This document shows positions 1 through 8,800 of a stretch of DNA of 64,000 nt, piece by piece. Within the stretch, counting starts at the first letter, position 1. Each line of letters begins with the position of its first letter. A program made the position numbers and the translations under genes. The stretch is from Sphingomonas sp. 67-36. Its GTDB lineage: Bacteria; Pseudomonadota; Alphaproteobacteria; Sphingomonadales; Sphingomonadaceae. The notes under the pieces are model-generated. The model saw nothing but the letters and a program-made list of their open reading frames with translations. It was not told the DNA's origin and searched no databases. The DNA lies in NCBI GenBank assembly GCA_001897375.1, contig MKSU01000013.1, forward strand, positions 124,001 to 188,000, read 5' to 3'.

Positions 1-75
1 GAGCCAGTCGCCGAAATGGCGCAGCATGTGGAGCAGCACCTCGTCGCAGTCGCAGATCAGCAGCGGCCGGGTCAT
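1..75 (-). CDS. HAD-like hydrolase, N-terminal fragment (runs off the window)
   Basis: Only the first 25 codons are present; the rest lies before the window. The protein begins MTRPLLICDCDEVLLHML. The hydrophobic strand followed by DCDEVLL matches the DxDx(T/V) nucleophile loop at the start of haloacid-dehalogenase-fold phosphatases. The ATG overlaps the TGA of the upstream DUF3572 gene (ATGA), so the two are probably translated together. The family call rests on this one motif. The substrate cannot be inferred. Confidence 0.55.
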   Translation of the reverse strand, partial: MTRPLLICDCDEVLLHMLRHFGDWL

Positions 76-344
76 GCCGCCTCCAGCGCGCGGCGCGCGG
101 CGACCAGCCGCCCGGGCGCGACGCCGACCGCATCGGCGCAGGCGATCAGGTCCGGCTCATGCCCTTCGAGGAACGCCAGGCACGCCGCCAGCACCGCCGG
201 ATCGCCGAGCCGCGCCCGCAGGTCGTCCGGCGCGAGCCCAGTCAGCGCGATCAGCCGCTCCGCCCTGCGCGGCTCCGCCAGCGCCCAGGCGAGCGCCTGA
301 AGCGCAAGCGCATGAATGTCTTCGTTTGTATCGGCTTCGCGCAT
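72..344 (-). CDS. DUF3572 family protein
   Basis: This 90-residue, Ala/Leu-rich soluble protein has no signal peptide or membrane segment. Its length and pattern (an ALQALAWAL helix near the N-terminus, then LGDPAVLAACLAFLEGHEPDLI) fit the small alphaproteobacterial DUF3572 family. No biochemical function is known to me. It is divergent from divK, with 34 bases between its ATG and the divK GTG; I recall the same neighbourhood in other alphaproteobacteria. The stop overlaps the start of the downstream HAD-like gene. Confidence 0.82.
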   Translation of the reverse strand: MREADTNEDIHALALQALAWALAEPRRAERLIALTGLAPDDLRARLGDPAVLAACLAFLEGHEPDLIACADAVGVAPGRLVAARRALEAA

Positions 345-378
345 TGCCTATCCTGCGATCAGTCAGGGGATATGGGGC

Positions 379-741
379 GTGACAAAAAGGGTGCTCGTTG
401 TCGAGGATAACGAACTCAATCTGAAGCTGTTCTGCGATCTGCTGCGTGCGCACGAATATGCCGCGGAGCCGGTGCGCGACGGGCGCGAGGCGCTGGAGCG
501 CGCGCGCGCGTTCGCGCCGGACCTGATCGTGATGGACATCCAGATGCCGCACGTCACCGGCCACGAGCTGATCCTCGAGCTGAAGGCCGACGAGGAATTG
601 CGCGAGATCCCGGTGATGGCCGTCACCGCTTATGCCGGCCGCGACGACGAGGACCGCATCCGCGCGGCTGGCGCGGCGGCCTATGTTTCCAAGCCGATCA
701 GCTTGGCGCGATTCATGGACGCGGTGGGCGCGCTGGTGTGA
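379..741 (+). CDS. divK: DivK-type single-domain response regulator
   Basis: This 120-residue stand-alone receiver domain has all the phosphorelay residues: E9/D10 acidic pair, phospho-acceptor D53 in VMDIQMP, T83 and K105 in SKP. There is no output domain. In Caulobacter, DivK is switched by the PleC and DivJ kinases and controls CtrA activity and asymmetric division. The N-terminus MTKRVLVVEDNELNLKLF fits DivK closely. I chose the GTG at 379 because it gives the family length and N-terminus. An in-frame ATG at 316 would add 21 unrelated residues and overlap the divergent DUF3572 gene. Confidence 0.92.
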   Translation: MTKRVLVVEDNELNLKLFCDLLRAHEYAAEPVRDGREALERARAFAPDLIVMDIQMPHVTGHELILELKADEELREIPVMAVTAYAGRDDEDRIRAAGAAAYVSKPISLARFMDAVGALV

Positions 742-750
742 AGACGCAAC

Positions 751-781
751 AAAAGAGCCGCCGGCATATCGCCCGCGGCTC
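751..781 (-). terminator. Rho-independent terminator of rpmG
   Basis: The 7-bp stem GAGCCGC/GCGGCTC (755-761 and 775-781) encloses a 13-base loop. Read on the minus strand it is followed by TTTT, as expected for transcription leaving rpmG. It could also weakly stop divK transcripts from the other side. Confidence 0.6.
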
Positions 782-828
782 CTGGCGCCACAAGGAACGC
801 GGGCGGCGCGATCACGCCGCCAGCGGCG

Positions 829-996
829 TCACTTGATCTTGGCTTCCTTGAACTCGACGTGCTTGCGCACGACGGGATCGTACTTGTTGAACGACAGCTT
901 CTCGGTCTTGGTGCGCGGATTCTTCTTGGTGACATAGAAGAAGCCGGTGTCGGCCGAGCTGACGAGCTTGATCTTGACGGTGGTCGGCTTGGCCAT
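829..996 (-). CDS. rpmG: 50S ribosomal protein L33
   Basis: This 55-residue basic protein starts [20 protein letters not shown] and contains the L33 core YVTKKNPR and KLSFNKYDP. It is part of the large ribosomal subunit. It lacks the CxxC pairs of zinc-binding L33 forms, so it is the zinc-independent type. The open frame extends 32 codons upstream, but MAKPT is the conserved start. The stop is followed by a hairpin and T-run at 751-781. Confidence 0.97.
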   Translation of the reverse strand: MAKPTTVKIKLVSSADTGFFYVTKKNPRTKTEKLSFNKYDPVVRKHVEFKEAKIK

Positions 997-1159
997 GACC
1001 AATTCCTGTGCTTGCGAAATAGAAAAGAGCGGCGAGCTGGCGCGCGCCGCTGACAGGGGTGGGCGAATGACGCACGGCGCGCCATATGTCAAGCCGGTGG
1101 CGGTTAACGCGGCCTTTATCCCTTGCGCGCATCCTCGCTTCCGCTGGGGGAGTCATGTC

Positions 1160-1465
1160 ATGCAAGAGGGTGATTTCACGGAAATCCGCGCCGAGCTGAT
1201 GCGGCGGATCGTCGCTATCGAGTCGCGGCGCGGCACCGGCGGCATCGCGCGTGAGGTCGACGCGATTCGCCGCATCGCGCACCGCAACGGCATGTTGCCG
1301 GCGGTGACGTTGGCGCATCTGCTCGAATCGGCGCTGGCGCGCGGGGAACATGGCACGCTGGTTCAGGACTGGCTCGCGATGCTCGGCGAGGCAGTGCATA
1401 GCGAGCGACAGGATGACGCCACCTCCGATGCCTTCGCCGCCGCCTGTCAGGTGCGCTTCGCCTGA
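1160..1465 (+). CDS. Conserved hypothetical protein, 101 aa
   Basis: I do not recognise a named family. Starting at the ATG at 1160, it is a soluble, mostly helical protein beginning MQEGDFTEIRAELMRRIVAIE and ending CQVRFA. It has no signal peptide or membrane span. The first half is charged; the middle (GMLPAVTLAHLLESALARGEH) looks amphipathic. A longer in-frame start at 947 would run back through the rpmG start region and is unlikely. It lies 21 bases before the GDT1-like gene and may share its transcript. Confidence 0.7.
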   Translation: MQEGDFTEIRAELMRRIVAIESRRGTGGIAREVDAIRRIAHRNGMLPAVTLAHLLESALARGEHGTLVQDWLAMLGEAVHSERQDDATSDAFAAACQVRFA

Positions 1466-1486
1466 GGTCCGGACGCCCGGGTCTTC

Positions 1487-2053
1487 ATGGACGCGCTGAT
1501 GGCCGCGCTGGTGCTGGGTGCGCTGTGCCAGATCGGCGACCGCACGCCGTGGCTCGCCGCGATCCTTGCCGACCGCTATCGCGCGCGCGGCGTGGTGATC
1601 GTGGCGACGGTGCTGGCGCTCGCCGCGAACTACGCGCTGGGGGCGCTGGGCGGCATCCTGATCGGCCCGCTGCTCGCGCCGGAAGCGCAGGGCCTGCTGC
1701 TCGGGCTGGCGCTGGTCCTCGCCGGGATCGGCACGTCGTGGCGCGACAAGGCGCCTGACCGGCTGGCCGGCTGGCGGCTGGGCGCGGTGGCGACGAGCTT
1801 CCTCGGCCTCGCGATCATGGTGCTCGGCGACCGGATGCAGTTCATCGCCGCCGCGCTCGCCATGCGATCGCCGCTGCCGTGGCTCGCGGCGGTGGGCGCG
1901 ACGCTCGGCGCGCTGGCGGTGACGGTGCCCGCGATCGTGATCGGCGAGGCGCGCTGGATCGCGCTGCCGCGCCGCGCGGCCGGCATCGCGATCGGCGCGG
2001 CGCTGGTCCTCGCCGGCGCTTTCCTCATGCTGCGGTCGATCGCTCTGATCTGA
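1487..2053 (+). CDS. GDT1/TMEM165 (UPF0016)-like membrane protein, divergent
   Basis: This 188-residue, very hydrophobic protein has about six membrane segments in two similar halves. Each half carries a GDR motif: QIGDRT near residue 16 and VLGDRM near residue 112. This fits the GDT1/UPF0016 family of cation exchangers (Ca2+/Mn2+ with H+), whose signature is E-x-G-D-(K/R)-(T/S) in each half. The signature Glu is Gln in the first copy and Val in the second, so transport activity is uncertain. It is probably a divergent paralogue common in sphingomonads. Family confidence is moderate. Confidence 0.68.
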   Translation: MDALMAALVLGALCQIGDRTPWLAAILADRYRARGVVIVATVLALAANYALGALGGILIGPLLAPEAQGLLLGLALVLAGIGTSWRDKAPDRLAGWRLGAVATSFLGLAIMVLGDRMQFIAAALAMRSPLPWLAAVGATLGALAVTVPAIVIGEARWIALPRRAAGIAIGAALVLAGAFLMLRSIALI

Positions 2054-2076
2054 TTTTCCAATGGAGCGATTCCACT

Positions 2077-2109
2077 ATTGATCCGTTATCGCAATGAAAC
2101 CGGATCAAT
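2077..2109 (+). promoter_or_regulatory. Leader hairpin directly before the dps ribosome-binding site
   Basis: A perfect 9-bp inverted repeat, ATTGATCCG (2077-2085) and CGGATCAAT (2101-2109), has a 15-base loop. The 3' arm touches the Shine-Dalgarno GGAGGA at 2110-2115. In RNA it could affect ribosome access; as DNA it could be an operator. No T-run follows it. Confidence 0.45.
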
Positions 2110-2121
2110 GGAGGATAAGAC

Positions 2122-2619
2122 GTGGCGAACACCAATGCCAACCTGAAGACGCCGAGCGATCTCGCCCGCAACGAAACCAGATCGGTGGCGGATGCGCTCA
2201 ATTCGGCGCTGGCCGATTGCTTCGCGCTCTATCTCAAGACCAAGAATTTCCACTGGCACGTCTCCGGCCCGCATTTCCGCGACTATCACCTGCTGCTGGA
2301 CGATCAGGCGGCACAGATTTTCGCGGTCACCGACGCGATCGCCGAGCGGGTGCGCAAGACCGGCAACACCACCTTGCGCTCGATCGGCGACGTCGCGCGG
2401 CACCAGACGATCAAGGACAACGACCAGCCCTTCGTCGCGCCGGAGGCGATGCTGGCCGAACTGCGCGACGACAACCTCAAGCTGGTCGAGAGCTTCCGCG
2501 CGGTGAAGGACGCCGCCGAGGAGGCGAAGGACAATGCCACCAGCGGCATCGTCGACGAATGGACCGACCAGGCCGAGACGCGCGCCTGGTTCCTGTTCGA
2601 GGCCAGCCGCAAGGTTTGA
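2122..2619 (+). CDS. dps: Dps-family ferritin-like protein
   Basis: This 165-residue protein is of the DNA-binding starvation/mini-ferritin family, which forms 12-mers that oxidise Fe(II) with peroxide and store iron, protecting DNA. The Dps ferroxidase region is visible: KTKNFHWHVSGPHFRDYHLLLD supplies the conserved His and Asp ligands, followed by DAIAERVRKTG. The start is GTG, with GGAGGATAAGAC before it. The N-terminal tail is polar with few lysines, so DNA binding is uncertain. A strong hairpin at 2628-2668 follows the stop. Confidence 0.9.
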   Translation: MANTNANLKTPSDLARNETRSVADALNSALADCFALYLKTKNFHWHVSGPHFRDYHLLLDDQAAQIFAVTDAIAERVRKTGNTTLRSIGDVARHQTIKDNDQPFVAPEAMLAELRDDNLKLVESFRAVKDAAEEAKDNATSGIVDEWTDQAETRAWFLFEASRKV

Positions 2620-2627
2620 GGCGACGG

Positions 2628-2668
2628 GCGGCGGGCCGGGAGAGCGCCTTCGGCTCCCGGCCCGCCGC
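2628..2668. terminator. Bidirectional hairpin between dps and the ycnI-like gene
   Basis: A perfect 15-bp GC-rich stem (2628-2642 and 2654-2668) has an 11-base loop. It sits between two convergent genes, 9 bases after the dps stop and 5 bases before the stop of the opposite gene. No long T-run follows on either side (only CTTTC on the plus strand). Confidence 0.65.
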
Positions 2669-2672
2669 GCTT

Positions 2673-3182
2673 TCAATGCGCCGGCGCGGCGCGCAGCAAC
2701 AGCATCGGCGCGGGCATCGCCGTCCTATGCCATGCGGCGGACGAGGCGGGGATGTTGACCCAGTCGTTGCTCCCCGTCGCGCAGCGCTGCACCGTGCGGA
2801 AATAGAGCGCGCCCGCCGTCGCCGGCAGCTTCATCATCACGCCGAACTGGTCAAACTGATCTGCGGGCAGATCGCCCGTCCAGGTGATCGCGGAGACGCG
2901 CTCGGTGATGAGCGCGCCACCTTCTCCCTTGACCGGCGTTTTCAGCGGCTGGCGCTCGATCGCGAGCGTCCAGCCCGGCTTGGGCTGCGGCCGCGCGGAG
3001 ACCACGGACTCCGGTATCTCCACCCGGATCGAGCGCGTCGGCGAATCCCCGCAGCCGTGGGTGACGCGCAGGAAGCCGGCATGATAGCCGCCCGCCGGCG
3101 CCTCCGGCTCGGCGAAGACGATATGGGCGTCGGCCGCGCTGGACAGCACGGACAGAGCGGCGAGCATCGCGACGATACGCAT
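2673..3182 (-). CDS. YcnI-like (DUF1775) periplasmic copper-binding protein
   Basis: This 169-residue secreted protein has a signal peptide ending SSAADA. The predicted mature protein then begins with His (AHIVF). In the DUF1775/YcnI family this N-terminal His forms a mono-histidine Cu(II) site. The sequence also has the family's Trp residues (GWTLAIE, ITWTGDLP) and a C-terminal WVNIP segment. It is the last gene of the cassette with the TonB receptor and the DUF2946 gene. I prefer the start at 3182 (AAGGG seven bases upstream); an ATG at 3197 overlapping the receptor stop (ATGA) would add five residues. The copper role is inferred from the family and neighbours. Confidence 0.78.
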   Translation of the reverse strand: MRIVAMLAALSVLSSAADAHIVFAEPEAPAGGYHAGFLRVTHGCGDSPTRSIRVEIPESVVSARPQPKPGWTLAIERQPLKTPVKGEGGALITERVSAITWTGDLPADQFDQFGVMMKLPATAGALYFRTVQRCATGSNDWVNIPASSAAWHRTAMPAPMLLLRAAPAH

Positions 3183-3196
3183 GGTTTTCCCTTTCA

Positions 3197-5227
3197 TCAG
3201 AAGGCGAAGCGGACGCCGCCGAACACCGATCGCCCCTCCCCCGGATAGAAGACGGCGCGGTTGATGCCGGGCAGGCTGGCGTCGGTGATCGCGCCGAACT
3301 CGGCGGCGTAGCGCTTGTCGGTGAGGTTGCGCGCGTCGACGAAGACCGTCGCCGCGCCGATCGCGAAGCCGCCGCTCAGATTCAGCACCGCATAGCCCGG
3401 CGCGCGCATCGTATTGGCGTAATCGACCCACACCGATTTCATCCGCCAGTCGAGGAACGGCTCCAGATAGACGCCGTGCGCGCCGTCGTAGCGCAGCGCG
3501 ACGCGATATTGATGCTCCGGCGCGACCGGCAGGTGGTTGTCGCAATAGACCGGATCGCCGACGAAGCGGAAATCCGACCAGGCATAGGTCTGGCGCAGCC
3601 GGAAGCGGCGCGCGAACCGCCAGTCTAGGCTCGCCTCCACCCCCTGATGGCGCGTGCGGCCGGCGTTGAACACCGTCGCCGGCAAATTGACGGCGGGTAG
3701 GAAGCTCAGCAGCTCGCCGTCGATGTCGGCGCGATAGTAATCCACGTCCCAGGTGAAGGCCCCCGCCCTGCCCCGCGTGCCGATCTCCGCCGTCCAGGCG
3801 CGTTGCGGATCGAGCGGCACGAACGCCGATCCGCTGCTATTGGTCTGCGTCAGCGCGCCGAAATGCGGCGGCTCGACCGAGCGGGTATAGTTCGCATAGA
3901 CCTGCGTCGCGCCGCGCTCGAACAGCAGGCCGATGCGCGGGGCGAACCAGTCGTAGTCCGCCGCGTCGCGCCTGTCGCCGAGCCGGTCGTGATAGTCGCG
4001 CGTCGCACGTCCCCATGATCCGCCCGCGACCAGCGCCAGCTCGGGCAGGACGAACAGGCGCCCTTCCGCGAACACGTCCAGCCCGCTGGCGATCTGCTGC
4101 GCGTCGCCGATGCGTGGGCCGTCCGCCCCGGCGAAGTTGAGATACAGGTCCTGCTCGGTGCCGCCCTGCCGGTAGTAAGCGCCGAAGAACAGGTCGGCCT
4201 TGTGCCCGGCTACTTCCCCGGTCACGTCGAAGCGGCCGAACAGCCCCTGCGTGTCGGTGTCCTGGTCGATCACGATCGAGATCGGGTGATGCAGATCGGT
4301 CTGCGTCGCATAGGCGCCGCCCTCGAACACCACATTGTCGCTTAGCCGCAACCGCGTCTGGAGCGTGACGCGCTCGACCGTCTGATCGCGCGCCTGTCGG
4401 CGCGTCACCACGCCGTCGCCGGCATAGCGCGGATTGTCGAGCGCGTCGGAGAGGGTCAGCGCGCCCGGCACGCCCTGCCGGATATCGGCGGCATAGCCGA
4501 TCAGGCGGATTTCATTGTCCTGGCCGAAGCTGTAGCCGAGATTGACCGTGCCGCGCGTCGTGTCGGATTTCTCCTGCTGGCGGTAGCCGCCGGCATGATA
4601 GCTGTCGACCGACGCGTAATAATCGAACGCGCCGGACCGGCCCGCGCCGGCCGCGCGGGCGCGCCATGTCGCATAGGCGCCGCCCTCGACGCGGAAGTCG
4701 AACGGCGTCTCGGCGGTCTTGCCGTTGGGGGTGATGAGGTTCACCGCGCCGCCGAGTTGCGCCCCGCCGAAGCGCAGCGCGTTGCCGCCCTTGTAGACCT
4801 CGATATAGCGCGCGCCGAGCGGGTCGATCTTCTGGAAGTCGGAGAAGCCGTCGGCATCGGCGAAGGGCACGCCATCCTGCGCCAGCAGCACGCCGCGCTG
4901 GTGATAGCTCTGGTCCAGCCCCGAGCCGCGGATCGACAGCCGCGATTCGTCGCCGTAGCGCTTGTTGGCGAGCACCCCCGGCACGTCGCGCAGCAGATCG
5001 TAGAGGCCGGTGACGCTGCGATCCTCATAGGTCTCGGCGGCGACCACCGCCACCGCGCCCGGCGTCCGCGCCAGCCGCTCGCGTGCGGCGGCGACGACGG
5101 CCGGATCGTCCTGCTGCGCCCCGGCGGTGACGATGACGTCCGGCTGTCGCTCGTCCGCTTCGGCGGCGAACGCGGGCACGGCAATGAAGGTCGAGGCGAG
5201 CAACGCCGCCTGAATGGTCCTGAACAT
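3197..5227 (-). CDS. TonB-dependent outer-membrane receptor, probably copper-related
   Basis: This 676-residue receptor has a signal peptide (MFRTIQAALLASTFIAVPAFAAE), then a plug domain (about 50-160, with RDVPGVLANKRYG, LSIRGSGLDQSY and GGAQLGGAVNLITP) and a 22-strand barrel ending VRFAF, a typical aromatic BamA-recognition end. Such receptors import metal chelates with energy from TonB/ExbBD. The ligand is not visible in the sequence. Its position between a DUF2946 and a YcnI-like gene suggests copper. AAGGGG lies upstream of the ATG. Alternative ligands are iron chelates or cobalamin. Confidence 0.88.
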   Translation of the reverse strand: MFRTIQAALLASTFIAVPAFAAEADERQPDVIVTAGAQQDDPAVVAAARERLARTPGAVAVVAAETYEDRSVTGLYDLLRDVPGVLANKRYGDESRLSIRGSGLDQSYHQRGVLLAQDGVPFADADGFSDFQKIDPLGARYIEVYKGGNALRFGGAQLGGAVNLITPNGKTAETPFDFRVEGGAYATWRARAAGAGRSGAFDYYASVDSYHAGGYRQQEKSDTTRGTVNLGYSFGQDNEIRLIGYAADIRQGVPGALTLSDALDNPRYAGDGVVTRRQARDQTVERVTLQTRLRLSDNVVFEGGAYATQTDLHHPISIVIDQDTDTQGLFGRFDVTGEVAGHKADLFFGAYYRQGGTEQDLYLNFAGADGPRIGDAQQIASGLDVFAEGRLFVLPELALVAGGSWGRATRDYHDRLGDRRDAADYDWFAPRIGLLFERGATQVYANYTRSVEPPHFGALTQTNSSGSAFVPLDPQRAWTAEIGTRGRAGAFTWDVDYYRADIDGELLSFLPAVNLPATVFNAGRTRHQGVEASLDWRFARRFRLRQTYAWSDFRFVGDPVYCDNHLPVAPEHQYRVALRYDGAHGVYLEPFLDWRMKSVWVDYANTMRAPGYAVLNLSGGFAIGAATVFVDARNLTDKRYAAEFGAITDASLPGINRAVFYPGEGRSVFGGVRFAF

Positions 5228-5306
5228 GGATAACCCCTTTCGGCACGCGGGTCAGCCCGCGCGCCGGATATGTCGCTGATGACCGGGCCGTACGCGGCCC
5301 GCCGGA

Positions 5307-5741
5307 TCAGGCGACGAGGGGTGGCCCGCGCAATGGCGGGCGAAGCCGGGCGGCGGCGCGCGGCGGCAGCGCCTCGGCGAGCAGCAGCGCCACCGCGAGG
5401 ATGAACAGCAGCGCCTCGGCGAGCTGGATCGGGTCCGCCCCGCCGATCAGCGGCAGCGCGAGATCGGCGAAGGCGCACGGGCTTTGCGCCTGATGGCCGT
5501 CGGCATCGCCGTGATGATCGAGGCCGGAGACGGCGATCGCCATCGTCATCGGGCCGTAGCCGTTGCAGATGCCGATCACGATGCGGCCGTTGTCCAGCGT
5601 CGGCATGTAACCCGCCGGCACCAGAACGCGCACCGCCAGCGCCGCCGCGACGATCAGCGCGGCGAGCGCGGGGCAGGTACGCAAAAGGCGACGCAGCGCG
5701 GCCATGCGGGGGTCGTTAACCGCGCGCGGGGCGGTTGTCAC
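5307..5741 (-). CDS. DUF2946-like small membrane protein
   Basis: This 144-residue protein has an N-terminal hydrophobic segment (CPALAALIVAAALAVRVLVPAGYMP), a cysteine-containing middle (IGICNGYG, SPCAFADLAL), a His/Asp cluster (LDHHGDADGHQ) and a second membrane segment near residues 110-130. This layout fits DUF2946, a family usually found beside copper-related TonB receptors; the His cluster could bind metal. It is first in the cassette, 79 bases before the receptor. The GTG at 5741 has GAGGGG eight bases upstream, but that sequence lies inside the preceding hairpin. The alternative ATG at 5705 has no clear Shine-Dalgarno. Confidence 0.68.
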   Translation of the reverse strand: MTTAPRAVNDPRMAALRRLLRTCPALAALIVAAALAVRVLVPAGYMPTLDNGRIVIGICNGYGPMTMAIAVSGLDHHGDADGHQAQSPCAFADLALPLIGGADPIQLAEALLFILAVALLLAEALPPRAAARLRPPLRGPPLVA

Positions 5742-5745
5742 TGGC

Positions 5746-5797
5746 AAAGCCCCTCCCCCGCGCCGCCGGCTGAACGCAACCCGGCGGGAGGGGCTTT
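5746..5797 (-). terminator. Hairpin after the NAD-glutamate dehydrogenase gene
   Basis: A perfect 12-bp stem AAAGCCCCTCCC (5746-5757) / GGGAGGGGCTTT (5786-5797) lies 10 bases after the dehydrogenase stop. It ends in CTTT on either strand rather than a long T-run. The minus-strand 3' arm also contains the best Shine-Dalgarno for the DUF2946 gene. Confidence 0.6.
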
Positions 5798-5806
5798 CGT
5801 CGCGGC

Positions 5807-8800
5807 TCAGCGCCCGAGCAGCACCCGCGCCTGCCCGGCGATCTGCGCCAGCATCGCGGCGTTGGGGGCCGGCGCGTGGCGCGCGCGATCGACCAGCGCC
5901 TTGAACTGCGCGACGCGCGGCGCGTTGGCGTCCAGCCACGCGCCGACCAGCTTCGCGGGATCGCCCTTGCCGCCACGGGCAAGGAAATCGAGCCGCAATT
6001 GCTGGAAATCGCGCGCGAGGCCGGCGATCAGCAGACGCTCCCACGGATCACTGGAGGTGATGCGCGCGGCGGTGGTCTGCGCCCAGTCCAGCCCCAGCGC
6101 CTGCCCGAGCCGGGTGAACGCCTTCGTCACCTTCATCTCGTCCAGCCCGAGCCGCTCGCTGAGATCGGCGAGGCCGATCGCACCGTCCAGCTCGAACAGC
6201 CGCGCGACCTTGGCGACCAGCCCGACCGGCGCGCCCGCCGCCTCCAGCGCGGAGGTGATGCGGCCGCTCTGCGCGCGCGCCTCCTCGAGCAGCAGCTCGC
6301 GGGTGTGCGCGTCGAGATTGGCGACGCCCTTGCCGATGCGCTTGAGCACCGCCTCCGGCGCCGTGCCCGGCGCGGTGACGCGGAGCAGGTCGGCGATCTG
6401 CGAACGGGTCGCCGCTGCCACCTCGTCGAACAGCGCGAGCCGGCCGGATTCCGGCATCGCCGTGGTCTCGATCTCGCGCCACAGCGCCGACAGGTCGAGC
6501 AGCCGCTCCACTACGACGAACATCGCCGCGATGTCGGACAGCGCCGCGCCCTCCTCCTCGGCCAGTTCGAACGGATGGAGCACGCCGATACGGTTGACGA
6601 TGCGGTTGGCGAGCTTGGTCGCGACGATCTCGCCGCGCAGCCGGTGCTCGTCGATCGCCTTGCCGAACTTCTCCTGCATCGCCGCCGGGAAAGCGGCCTG
6701 TAGATCGCCCTTCATCGCCGCGTCGGTGGCGAGCGGCGCGCGCTCGATCGCGTCCTGCAACGACAGCTTGGCGGTGGCGAGCAGTACGGCCAGCTCCGGC
6801 CGGGTCAGCCCGCGCCCCTCGATGCCGCGCCGCAGCAGGTCGTCGTTGCTCGCCAGCCCCTCCACCTTGCGGTCGAGCTTGCCGGCGTCCTCGAACATCT
6901 CGATCAGCCGGACGTAGCTCGGCAGGCCGCGCGCGCCGTCGCCCTCGGCTATCGACAGCGCCAGCGTCTGGAGGCGATTGTCCTCCAGCACGAGATGCGC
7001 GACGTCGTCGGTCATCGTGCCGAGCAGCGCGTTGCGGTCCTCGAACGACAGGCGCTTCTCCATCATCTCGCGATTCAATGCGATCTTGATGTTCACCTCG
7101 TTGTCCGAGCAATCGACGCCGGCCGAATTGTCGATGAAGTCGGTGTTGATGCGCCCGCCGCGCGCGGCGAAGGCGATGCGCCCGGCCTGCGTCACGCCGA
7201 GATTGGCCCCCTCGCCCACCGCGATCGCGCGCAGCTCCTCCGCATCGACGCGCAGCCGGTCGTTCGCCGGATCGCCGACATTGGCGTTATTCTCCGCCGC
7301 CGCCTTGATATAGGTGCCGATGCCGCCGAACCAGATCAGGTCGACCGGGCTCCTGAGGATCGCGGAGATCAGCGCCGCCGGCTCCAGCTCGTCCGCCGCG
7401 ATGTCGAGCGCGGCCTTCACCTCGGGGGTGAGGCGGATCGACTTGGCGCTGCGCGGGAAGACGCCGCCACCCTTCGAGATCAGCGCCTTGTCGTAATCGT
7501 CCCAGCTCGATCGCGGCAGCGCGAACAGCCGCGCCCGCTCGTCCCAGCTCGCCGCCGGATCGGGATCGGGATCGAGGAAGATGTGGCGGTGGTCATAGGC
7601 CGCGACGATCTTCAGCGTCTTGCTGAGCAGCATCCCGTTGCCGAACACGTCGCCCGACATGTCGCCGCAGCCGACGACGCGGATCGACTCGTTCTGCACG
7701 TCCACCCCGCGCTCGGCGAAGTGGCGCTGGACCGAGATCCACGCGCCCTTGGCGGTGATGCCCATCGCCTTGTGGTCATAGCCGTGCGAGCCGCCCGACG
7801 CGAAGGCGTCGCCGAGCCAGAAGTCGCGCTCCAGCGCGATCGCGTTGGCGACATCGCTGAAGGTCGCGGTGCCCTTGTCGGCGGCGACGACGAAATAGGG
7901 ATCGTCGCCGTCATGGATCGCCACGCCCTTCGGATGCACCACCTTGCCGCCGACGATATTGTCGGTGATCGACAGCAATGTGCGGATGAAGATGCGATAG
8001 CTCTCCGTGCCTTCCGCCAACCACGCGTCGCGATCGACCGCCGGGTTGGGCAGCTGCTTGGGATAGAAGCCGCCCTTCGCACCGGTCGGCACGATCACGG
8101 CGTTCTTCACGCGCTGCGCCTTCATCAGGCCGAGGATCTCGGTGCGGAAATCGTCGCGCCGGTCGGACCAGCGCAGGCCGCCGCGCGCCACCGGGCCGGC
8201 GCGCAGGTGGATGCCCTCGACGCGTGGGGAATAGACCCACACCTCGCGCCACGGCAGCGGCGCGGGAAGGCCGGGGATGCGCGCGCTGTCGAGCTTGAAC
8301 GCCAGCGCCTCGCGGCCGGCGTCGGTGAAGGCGTTAGTGCGCAAGGTCGCGCCGATCACCGCGCGATAGGCGCGCAGGATGCGGTCGTCGTCGATCGCGC
8401 TGACCGCTTCCAGCCCCGCCTCGATCGCCGCCTCGATCGCCGCCTCGTCACCTTTCGCGCCCGGCTTGTGACTGAAGGTGAAGCGTTCGATCAGCGCGCG
8501 CGTCACCGCCGGGGCGCGGCCGAGCGCGTCAACCACGGTGACGAGGCCGTAGCTCATCCCCGCCTGACGCAGATAGCGGAACCACGCACGCAGCAGCACC
8601 ACGGCATCCGGCGCGAGGCCGACGTCGAGGATCAGGCGGTTGAACTCGTCATTCTCCGCCTCGCCCTTCAGCACGGCGGCGACGGCGCCTTCCAGCACCT
8701 CCTTCGCCACGGCGCTGTCGGCGTCCTTCGCCTCCAGCGAGAAATCGTGGACGTAGCTGTCCGCCTCCTCGCGCATCTGCGTCGGCCATTCGCCGATCAC

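Noticed and set aside
316-378. An upstream ATG for divK
   Set aside because: It would add 21 residues not found in DivK proteins and overlap the divergent DUF3572 gene. The GTG at 379 gives the exact family N-terminus.
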